This document shows positions 1 to 4,677 of a stretch of 6,419 nucleotides of DNA, piece after piece. Numbering within the stretch: position 1 is the stretch's first letter; every line of letters starts with the position of its first letter. This DNA is from Deltaproteobacteria bacterium (lineage in GTDB: Bacteria > Desulfobacterota > Desulfovibrionia > Desulfovibrionales > Desulfovibrionaceae). The position numbers and the translations under genes are program-made. The notes below the pieces were generated by a model. It was not told the origin of the DNA. It made no database searches and was given only the letters and a program-made list of their open reading frames with translations. Location of the stretch: NCBI GenBank assembly GCA_020861205.1, contig JAJBSY010000357.1, forward strand, positions 1 through 6,419. The letters run 5' to 3'.

Positions 1-226
1 GCCCGGCTGCGCCATCGGCCTGCATACGCATCCCTCCAGCGTGGAGGTGCACGAGGTCGTCGGCGGCCAAGGGACCTGCCAAACGCCCGATGGCGAAATC
101 CCCTATACGCCGGGCGTCATGGCCATCTTGCAGCAAAACGCGCCCCACGAAGTTAAAGCGGGCAAGGAAGGACTCTGTCTCCTGGCCAAGTTTGTCACGG
201 TCGCAGAAGGACGCTCCGCTTCATGA
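1..226 (+). CDS. Small cupin-domain protein, 3' end only
   Basis: The frame is open from the window edge (first full codon at base 2) to a TGA at 224-226, so the start lies outside the window and about 74 C-terminal residues are visible. The segment GLHTHPSSVEVHEVVGGQG fits cupin motif 1 (G, H-x-H, a Glu, a closing Gly). The later stretch YTPGVMAILQQNAPHEV fits motif 2, with its Pro-Gly and its His. These His and Glu residues would bind a metal in a beta-barrel. Cupins of this size are single-domain cytosolic proteins with roles ranging from small-molecule binding to isomerase or dioxygenase activity, and nothing here fixes the substrate. Its last 32 nt overlap the 3' end of the convergent AraC-type gene. 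The family is well supported and the function is unknown. Confidence 0.8.
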   Translation, partial: PGCAIGLHTHPSSVEVHEVVGGQGTCQTPDGEIPYTPGVMAILQQNAPHEVKAGKEGLCLLAKFVTVAEGRSAS

Positions 227-803
227 ACTGGCGCGGGGTCATGCCGTGGTGCAGGGCGAAGGCCTTGTGCATGTGGCTTTGGTCCGCGAATCCCGCGAGG
301 ACGGCCGCTTCGGCGGCCGTCTTCCCGGATCTGAGAAGGCGTCGTGCCAGGCGAACCTTGCAGGCGAGCTGAAAAGCGTGCGGCGCAAGGCCGGTAGCCT
401 TGCGGAACATCCGGCAGAAATGCCACTGGCTGTACCCTGCAAGCGCGGCCATGGCCTCAAGGGTAAAGGGTTCGTCGGGCCGTTCCAGGATTTTCGCCGC
501 CACCGCGCGGACGCACGGCTCCGCGACCAGAAAAGGATCCGCATCGGGCGAGCATTCCGTCGTCAGGCTGCCGCCCGGCAGTATTTCAAGGGCGTGAACG
601 GTGCCCGCGGGAATTTCGAACCGATCCCCTTCGCCGAGAACGCGTGTGCCGTCCGGCGTTTCAAGGATCACCGCGCCGGACAGGACCCGGCCCTTGACCC
701 GGTTCTCAACATGAACGTGGCGCGGATAGACCCGCGCCGTGTCGCGCGCGAGCACGAACTCCGTCCGGGAATCCTCGTCATAGTAGTAAACAACGCCCGC
801 CAT
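195..803 (-). CDS. AraC-family transcriptional regulator with N-terminal cupin sensor domain
   Basis: A 202-aa DNA-binding regulator. The N-terminal half (about residues 20-85) is a small cupin: HVH at 29-31, GDRFEIPAGTVHALEI at 59-74, with His29, His31 and His70 as possible metal or ligand contacts. The C-terminal half (about 95-200) is the AraC double helix-turn-helix. Its first HTH is around FTLEAMAALAGYSQWHFCRMF (113-133), and its second is AEAAVLAGFADQSHMHKAF (164-182) followed by the typical GMTPRQF. I chose the ATG at 801-803 because the cupin begins right after it and a GGAG lies 13 nt upstream. The frame stays open to 923, but that extension has no family-like sequence and would fill the divergent promoter region. 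The gene is transcribed away from nadB and converges on the cupin gene. Target genes and inducer are unknown. Short cupin-AraC regulators often control nearby transporters or enzymes, but that is inference here. Confidence 0.9.
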   Translation of the reverse strand: MAGVVYYYDEDSRTEFVLARDTARVYPRHVHVENRVKGRVLSGAVILETPDGTRVLGEGDRFEIPAGTVHALEILPGGSLTTECSPDADPFLVAEPCVRAVAAKILERPDEPFTLEAMAALAGYSQWHFCRMFRKATGLAPHAFQLACKVRLARRLLRSGKTAAEAAVLAGFADQSHMHKAFALHHGMTPRQFMKRSVLLRP

Positions 804-940
804 GGCGGCAGTATATCTCCGGAAGCGGGGCGGGACAAGCTTTATGTAACTTAACTGTTGACCGGCGGGGCAAGAAGACGCACAGTGAAAAGCGCTGTTC
901 GGTACTTTTTTCCCATTCACCACTTACAGGCACACCTTCC
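804..940. promoter_or_regulatory. Divergent intergenic region between the AraC-type gene and nadB
   Basis: This 137-nt gap must carry the promoters of both divergent genes. On the plus strand TTGACC (858-863) is a fair -35 match for nadB, but the hexamer 17 nt further on (CACAGT) is a poor -10. An AT-rich patch around 840-858 (TTTATGTAACTTAACTGTTG) is the likeliest melting or operator region for the minus-strand gene. AraC-family proteins often bind such shared regions, so autoregulation or control of nadB is possible but not shown. nadB has only a weak ribosome site (AGG about 10 nt before its ATG). Confidence 0.4.
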
Positions 941-2554
941 ATGAGCACCACCCGTTCCCATACTCCCGTTCTGCTTATCGGCGCCGGCCTCGCCGGATGC
1001 ACGGCGGCCCTCTGTCTCGCCCGGCAAGGCATCCCGGTCACCATGCTCACCGCCGAAACATCCCAGGAAAGCGCCAATTCCTGGCTGGCCCAAGGCGGCA
1101 TCATCTACAAAGCCGACGATCACGACGTGGCCTCCCTGGAGAAGGACATTCTCGAAGCGGGCTGGCACCACAACAATCCCGAAGCCGCCCGCCACCTTGC
1201 CGAGGAAGGCCCGAAGGCCATCGACGCCATCCTCCGCGACCTTGTGCACGTCCCCTTCGATCACAGCACGGAACCGGGCAGGGAGGGCCGATGGGATCTC
1301 ACCCGCGAGGGCGGGCACTCCAAGGCCCGGATCATCCACGCGGCCGACCATACCGGCCGGACCATCATGGAGCATATGTACGCGACGGTTCTGAAAGAGC
1401 CGAACATCCGGGTGCTTTCCGGGTACACCGCCATCGACCTTTTGACCTCCCACCACCAGACCAAAGGTATGACCTACCGCTACCAGCTGGAAAACACCTG
1501 CTGCGGCGCGTTCGTGTTCAACGAGGCCACGGGAAACGTGGAAACCATCCTGGCGGACGTGACGGTTCTGGCTACCGGCGGCGTCAGCCGCGTGTTCCTG
1601 CACGGGACCAACGCCAGCGGCGCCGTCGGGGCCGGGGTCGCCATGGCGAGCCGGGCCTTCGTGCGCCTGGAGGGCGTGGAGTTCGTCCAGTTCCACCCGA
1701 CAACCTTCTTCCACGTGGAACCCCGCCGCTTCCTGATCACCGAGGCCCTGCGCGGCGAAGGGGGCCGCATCATCAACACCCGTGGCGAGCGGTTTCTCTT
1801 CAAGTACGACGAGCGGGGGGAACTGGCCCCGCGCGATATCGTCTCCCAGGCCATCATGGACGAATTGCTCAAGAGCGGCGAACCTTGCGTGTTCCTGGAC
1901 GCCACGCACGTCGAACACGACCTGGAGACACGCTTCCCCACCGTCATGCAAAACTGCCTGGAACGGGGCGTGGACATCCGCAAGGAACCCATCCCCGTGG
2001 TTCCGGCGGCCCACTATTTCTGCGGGGGAATCCTCACGGACCTCGCCGGGCGGACGACGCTGGACAGGCTCTACGCCATCGGGGAATGCGCCTGCACCGG
2101 GCTGCACGGCGCCAACCGCCTCGCCAGCACGTCGCTGCTCGAAGCCCTGGTCTGGGGCAGGGACGCGGCCGCCTCCATCGCGGCACGCCTGGGCAAGGAC
2201 GGCAGCCTTTCCCCCCGTCTGCTCGAGGCCATCGTGGATTGGGAAAGTTCCGGCTCGGAACACAACGACGACCCGGCTCTCATCGCCCAGGACTGGACCA
2301 CCATCAAAACGACCATGTGGAATTATGTCGGGATTTCGCGCACCGAAGCGCGGCTCTCCCGGGCTTTTGAGGAACTGCGCGACCTCTCCCGCCACATTTA
2401 CGATTTCTACCACAACACGCCCATGTCGAAGCCGCTGGTGGACCTCTTCCACGGCTGCCAGACTGCCTACGTCATCACGCAGGCCGCCTTGCGCAACCGT
2501 CACAAAATAGGCTGCCACAACCGCGTTGCCCCCTCCGAGAGGCCGAGGGGCTAA
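941..2554 (+). CDS. nadB: L-aspartate oxidase (NadB)
   Basis: A cytosolic flavoenzyme that oxidises L-aspartate to iminoaspartate, which quinolinate synthase NadA condenses with dihydroxyacetone phosphate to start de novo NAD synthesis. At 537 aa it has normal family length. The FAD Rossmann motif GAGLAG is at residues 14-19 and the SxxxQGG flavin-contact stretch at 47-53. Substrate-site residues known from E. coli NadB align at a steady offset: Glu123 (REGGHS), His252 (QFHPT), Thr267 and Glu268 (ITEALRGEGG), Arg298 (APRDIV, the catalytic arginine), His358 (AAHYFCGG) and Arg393 (GANRLAS). This favours NadB over fumarate reductase or succinate dehydrogenase flavoproteins, which share the fold. 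A C-terminal helical domain follows from about 430 and ends RNRHKIGCHNR plus a short Pro/Arg-rich tail. NadB can use fumarate instead of oxygen as acceptor, which suits an anaerobe. nadA and nadC are not adjacent. Confidence 0.97.
   Translation: MSTTRSHTPVLLIGAGLAGCTAALCLARQGIPVTMLTAETSQESANSWLAQGGIIYKADDHDVASLEKDILEAGWHHNNPEAARHLAEEGPKAIDAILRDLVHVPFDHSTEPGREGRWDLTREGGHSKARIIHAADHTGRTIMEHMYATVLKEPNIRVLSGYTAIDLLTSHHQTKGMTYRYQLENTCCGAFVFNEATGNVETILADVTVLATGGVSRVFLHGTNASGAVGAGVAMASRAFVRLEGVEFVQFHPTTFFHVEPRRFLITEALRGEGGRIINTRGERFLFKYDERGELAPRDIVSQAIMDELLKSGEPCVFLDATHVEHDLETRFPTVMQNCLERGVDIRKEPIPVVPAAHYFCGGILTDLAGRTTLDRLYAIGECACTGLHGANRLASTSLLEALVWGRDAAASIAARLGKDGSLSPRLLEAIVDWESSGSEHNDDPALIAQDWTTIKTTMWNYVGISRTEARLSRAFEELRDLSRHIYDFYHNTPMSKPLVDLFHGCQTAYVITQAALRNRHKIGCHNRVAPSERPRG
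2530..2550 (+). repeat. Hairpin over the last codons of nadB
   Basis: CCCCTC (2530-2535) can pair with GAGGGG (2545-2550) around a 9-nt loop, ending just before the TAA stop. No T-run follows, so this is not a standard intrinsic terminator. It may stabilise the 3' end of the message or be a by-product of the GC-rich tail. Confidence 0.3.
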
Positions 2555-2642
2555 GAGCCGCGGGATACGACGCCGGACGCTCTCCCTGACGGGCGGCGCG
2601 ACAGACGGCCCTTGGGCGGAAAACCCGGGTGTGCCTCAACGG

Positions 2643-2662
2643 GCCTTCCGTACACGGAAGGC
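2643..2662 (+). terminator. Perfect 8-bp hairpin, possible nadB terminator
   Basis: GCCTTCCG (2643-2650) and CGGAAGGC (2655-2662) form a perfect 8-bp stem closed by the tetraloop TACA. On the plus strand it is followed by GGGTTTCGG, with only three Ts. As an intrinsic terminator it is therefore weak, though it sits about 90 nt after the nadB stop where one would be expected. It could equally be a 5' leader hairpin for the next gene or part of a dispersed repeat. Confidence 0.4.
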
Positions 2663-2676
2663 GGGTTTCGGACGGA

Positions 2677-2708
2677 GCGAAGTGCCTCAAGACATGCCTG
2701 CGCTTCGC
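2677..2708 (+). repeat. 9-bp hairpin in the glycosyltransferase leader
   Basis: GCGAAGTGC (2677-2685) pairs with GCGCTTCGC (2700-2708), all Watson-Crick except one G-U pair, around a 14-nt loop. It begins 14 nt after the preceding hairpin. The second copy of the GTGCCTCAA repeat straddles its left arm and loop. It looks like part of a folded RNA or a dispersed palindromic repeat, and no function can be read from it. Confidence 0.4.
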
Positions 2709-2809
2709 GGCGCGAGCCAGCGGAGTATCAAGCGAATAGAGGCGCCACCAAAACTTTTCCCGGACCGCTTTACTTCGCCCGGTTGGTGCTTATGCTTCGG
2801 ATGCAATGC

Positions 2810-2813
2810 AAGG
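2810..2813 (+). promoter_or_regulatory. Ribosome binding site that sets the glycosyltransferase start
   Basis: AAGG lies 7 nt before the ATG at 2821-2823, a good Shine-Dalgarno spacing. An in-frame ATG five codons earlier (2806) would overlap this site and has no comparable one of its own, so 2821 is preferred. Confidence 0.6.
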
Positions 2814-2820
2814 CGATGCC

Positions 2821-4011
2821 ATGAACGTCATTTTCGTCAACTATCACGATTTCACTTCCCCCAGCGGGATGCACATCTTCCACCTCGCCAACGGCCTCGC
2901 CAGGCTCGGCGTGCGGTGCGTCACGTACAACGGGGGCAAGGCGGAAACCGTCACCCGCTACGGCAAGCCCCTGTTCCGGGCCTACGACAAGCGTCTTTCC
3001 CCCCGCCGGCTGGTGGCGGAGACCGGCGTGGACGGAAAAGACACGCTCATCCATTGCTGGACCCCCCGGGAAATTTCGCGCCTGCTCGTGCGGGATTTGA
3101 CCGCCGTGCTCGACGCGCCTGTGGTGATCCACATGGAGGACCACGAGGAGGCCATCACCCGGGCGAACCTGGCGGCCGTCCCGGAGGAAAAGAAGGATAC
3201 CGACGAGATATGGCAGCCGGGCGGACCCCTGTTCGGCTCCTCGCACCCGGAACGCTCCAGGGCGTTTCTCGATTCCGCCGCCGGGTATACCTGCATCATC
3301 GAGCGGCTTCTGGAGTTCAAGCCGGACCATGTGCCCGGCCACGTTTTCTGGCCGTCCTGCGAACCCGAGGTCTTCGACATTCCCCCGCAGGCGGCCCCCG
3401 GCGAAAAGGAACGCTGGGGCATCGGCCCGAACGAGAAGGTCCTCTTCTACCCGGGAAACGTCCATCCGAACAACTTCAAGGAAGTGGTGCAGCTCTACCT
3501 CGCGGCAGGCCGGCTGCGCGCCGCCGGCCTGCCCCTCCGGCTCATCAAGTTCGGCTCCTACCCGAAGCGGGTCATGGAGCTGATCGCCACCATCCCCGCG
3601 ATCGACGAGGTCATCGTCGATCTCACCGAAGCGATAACCCCGGCGGCCATTCCGGACGTCCTGCGGGCCGTGGACTACCTTGTGCAGCCCGGGGCGGACA
3701 CGCCCTTCAACCAATACCGTTTCCCCTGCAAACTGCCCCTCTTCATGGCCAGCGGCAGACCGGTCATCCTGCCGGACACCAACCTGGGCAAGCATCTCGC
3801 GGACGGCGAAAACTGCCTCCTCCTCCGGGAAGGCTCGGCGGATGAAATCGCCGAACGCCTCCTCGAGCTCGTCCGCGATCCGGTAAAGGCCGAAGCCATC
3901 GGAGCCGCCGGACGCGCCTTCGCAAAAGAACGCTTCAGTTGGGCGCATTCGGCCAAGGGCCTGAAAGCGTTTTATGAGACGGTTCTGCGAAGCGCGGCCA
4001 AGGGCGCGTGA
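2821..4011 (+). CDS. Glycosyltransferase, GT4-like (GT-B fold)
   Basis: A 396-aa protein with the two-lobed GT-B pattern. The N-terminal lobe opens with MNVIFVNYHDF, then SGMHIFHLANGLARLGV, the usual acceptor-lobe start. The C-terminal lobe runs from about residue 195, where FYPGNVHPNNFKEV marks the linker and first strand, through VDYLVQPGADTPFNQYRFP and KLPLFMASGRPVILPDTNLG (304-323) to DGENCLLLREGSADEIAERL and a closing FSWAHSAKGL helix. The family transfers sugars from nucleotide-sugar donors to lipids, glycans or small molecules; neither donor nor acceptor can be read here. Oddly, both glutamates of the GT4 E-X7-E motif appear replaced, by Tyr299 and Leu307, if aligned on Phe301-Pro302. 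There is no signal peptide or transmembrane segment, so it probably acts in the cytosol or at the inner membrane face. It stands alone on the plus strand, with no polysaccharide cluster in view. Confidence 0.85.
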   Translation: MNVIFVNYHDFTSPSGMHIFHLANGLARLGVRCVTYNGGKAETVTRYGKPLFRAYDKRLSPRRLVAETGVDGKDTLIHCWTPREISRLLVRDLTAVLDAPVVIHMEDHEEAITRANLAAVPEEKKDTDEIWQPGGPLFGSSHPERSRAFLDSAAGYTCIIERLLEFKPDHVPGHVFWPSCEPEVFDIPPQAAPGEKERWGIGPNEKVLFYPGNVHPNNFKEVVQLYLAAGRLRAAGLPLRLIKFGSYPKRVMELIATIPAIDEVIVDLTEAITPAAIPDVLRAVDYLVQPGADTPFNQYRFPCKLPLFMASGRPVILPDTNLGKHLADGENCLLLREGSADEIAERLLELVRDPVKAEAIGAAGRAFAKERFSWAHSAKGLKAFYETVLRSAAKGA

Positions 4012-4191
4012 CAGCCGCGCGTCCGCGCAGCAGCCAAAGAGAACGCGGGCACCAACGTTTTTACGGTTGGTAGCGGACGTTATCAGCCTTCGTGAGTCAA
4101 GGTGCCTGCAATTTTGAGAATGGCGCGTACCGCGCCGAAAGTAAAAAAGGTCTCTCGGTCTGCTTGTACTCCTGCCACCGCGCAATAAGAA
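4012..4191. other. Gene-free stretch with inverted repeats, composition turning AT-rich
   Basis: I see no supported gene here. It contains the nested inverted repeat at 4020-4079 and a perfect 6-bp hairpin with a 3-nt loop, GGCGCG-TAC-CGCGCC, at 4122-4136. Neither is followed by a T-run on either strand. From about 4081 the sequence becomes visibly richer in A and T. One sixty-base stretch just beyond (4201-4260) is 40% GC by direct count, against 63% for 3181-3240 in the glycosyltransferase. Confidence 0.4.
4020..4079. repeat. Nested inverted repeat after the glycosyltransferase stop
   Basis: The outer arms CGTCCGC (4020-4026) and GCGGACG (4073-4079) pair over 7 bp. Inside, ACCAAC (4051-4056) and GTTGGT (4066-4071) pair over 6 bp around a 9-nt loop rich in T. 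The 24 nt between the left arms stay unpaired. The element starts 9 nt after the stop codon, so it would lie in the 3' UTR. With no U-tract it is not an intrinsic terminator. A folded 3' end or a recombination or repeat remnant is possible. Confidence 0.4.
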
Positions 4192-4383
4192 TTACGCAGA
4201 CCAAAATACCCACCCACATAACAAAAGGAAGATTCCTGCAAAAAAATGAATCACCTTCCCCGGAGGCACTCCTAAAATGCGTTTGGGGTGTTTGATGGAG
4301 TCGGAATCGCCTTCGCGCGTGAAGGCCGCCCATAGATGGATAGTTCCAAAAACGGCGAGAGAAGCTGCAAAAAAGGATTTCAC
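4192..4383 (-). CDS. Small two-helix membrane protein, unknown function
   Basis: A 63-aa protein starting at a GTG (4381-4383). The start is chosen because AAAGGA (plus-strand 4391-4396) lies exactly 7 nt upstream, whereas the in-frame start further up (4437) falls inside a terminator hairpin. The sequence has two hydrophobic segments, FFAASLAVFGTIHLWAAF (4-21) and VIHFFAGIFLLLCGWVFW (44-61). They are joined by a polar loop of about 22 residues containing REGDSDSIKHPKR and the turn GVPPGK. This predicts a helical hairpin in the inner membrane with both ends on the same side. I do not recognise the family. The good ribosome site, the clean hydrophobic pattern and the position just after a terminator argue for a real gene. 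Its codon use and base composition are more AT-rich than its neighbours', which may mean separate acquisition. Confidence 0.6.
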   Translation of the reverse strand: MKSFFAASLAVFGTIHLWAAFTREGDSDSIKHPKRILGVPPGKVIHFFAGIFLLLCGWVFWSA

Positions 4384-4390
4384 ATCACAT

Positions 4391-4396
4391 TCCTTT
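4391..4396 (-). promoter_or_regulatory. Ribosome binding site deciding the GTG start of the small membrane gene
   Basis: Read on the minus strand this is AAAGGA, followed by a 7-nt spacer (ATGTGAT) and then GTG. The ATG inside the spacer is only two bases from the site and too close to be used, so GTG is the likely start. Confidence 0.6.
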
Positions 4397-4412
4397 CTTC
4401 GGCGGCTCAACG

Positions 4413-4660
4413 CTATAAAGAAAAAACCCGGCAGCAACTCCGGGGTTTCCGCCGTGGTAGGCTTCTTTTTTGTACCGGTATCATGTCCTCGTACACATTA
4501 CGCATACGGAGCACCAGGGCGGAAGCGCGGTCAATCTGCGCTCCCAGGCTTGAGATGACAGACCCTTTCACACGCACATCCTTGTGGACGCTTCGCATGA
4601 CCTTGACCAGCAGAAGAGTATGAGCCTCTTCCAGCAGCCCTTGAAAATCCTCTGAGTGAA
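4413..4660 (-). pseudogene. Possible gene remnant downstream of the ABC ATPase
   Basis: On the minus strand a frame without stops runs from within the ABC ATPase gene to a TAG at 4413-4415. The part outside that gene reads like a helical soluble protein: an acidic/leucine-rich LLEEAHTLLLVKVMRSVHKD, then GAQIDRASALVLRMRNVYED. I do not recognise it. Against it being an intact gene, there is no good start. The ATG at 4598 has an AAGG only 2 nt away, and earlier starts lie inside the ATPase gene. The last codons also run through the terminator at 4417-4448. It may be a 5'-truncated or frameshifted remnant, or a chance frame. The 5' boundary given is arbitrary. Confidence 0.25.
4417..4448 (-). terminator. 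Intrinsic terminator for minus-strand transcription
   Basis: Read on the minus strand, AAACCCCGG and CCGGGTTT form a GC-rich stem with one bulged C around the loop AGTTGCTG, followed directly by a tail TTTTTTCTTT (Ts shared with the stem end). This is the classic Rho-independent layout. It would end transcripts coming from the ABC-transporter ATPase gene at 4667-5677, and it separates that unit from the small membrane gene, which starts about 34 nt further on. On the plus strand the same stem lacks a proper T-tail. Confidence 0.8.
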
Positions 4661-4662
4661 AC

Positions 4663-4677
4663 GGCTCTAATAGAGCC
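4663..4677. repeat. 15-nt inverted repeat across the ABC ATPase stop codon
   Basis: GGCTCTA (4663-4669) and TAGAGCC (4671-4677) are perfect inverted copies around one central base, and the ATPase stop codon (minus-strand TAG, 4667-4669) lies inside the left arm. On the minus strand only GTTTCA follows, so it is a weak terminator at best. The better terminator is further downstream. Confidence 0.35.

Larger units (their letters stand above)
2555..2820. other. Intergenic region with RNA-like secondary structure
   Basis: A gap of 266 nt between nadB and the glycosyltransferase, with no credible gene: the frames crossing it have Arg/Pro-rich shadow translations. It contains two strong hairpins (annotated separately), a 9-nt direct repeat GTGCCTCAA at 2631-2639 and 2682-2690, and an 8-nt palindrome ACCCGGGT at 2623-2630. 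The right half (about 2709-2800) is less structured and would have to hold the promoter if the glycosyltransferase is transcribed separately. No known riboswitch motif is recognisable. Confidence 0.5.

Noticed and set aside
804..923. N-terminal extension of the AraC regulator to 923
   Set aside because: The added 40 residues have no family-like sequence and would cover nearly the entire divergent promoter region. The ATG at 803 fits the cupin boundary.
917..2518. Long open frame on the minus strand (533 codons) opposite nadB
   Set aside because: It is antisense to a fully motif-supported NadB. Its translation is a low-complexity Gly/Val/Ala/His-rich string with no domain pattern, typical of a GC-rich codon shadow.
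2526..3845. Long plus-strand frame overlapping nadB's end and the glycosyltransferase
   Set aside because: Its translation is Arg/Pro/Gly-rich and unlike a folded protein, and it is out of frame with the clearly supported glycosyltransferase.
2770..4185. Long open frame on the minus strand (471 codons) opposite the glycosyltransferase
   Set aside because: It is a shadow of the GC-biased third positions of the real gene. It has no recognisable motifs, and its start lies in the structureless flank.
4097..4219. Possible 40-aa minus-strand protein starting MWVGILVCVILIARW, overlapping the small membrane gene
   Set aside because: It has no ribosome binding site before its ATG, and its hydrophobic part is the same DNA that encodes the second helix of the 63-aa protein in another frame.
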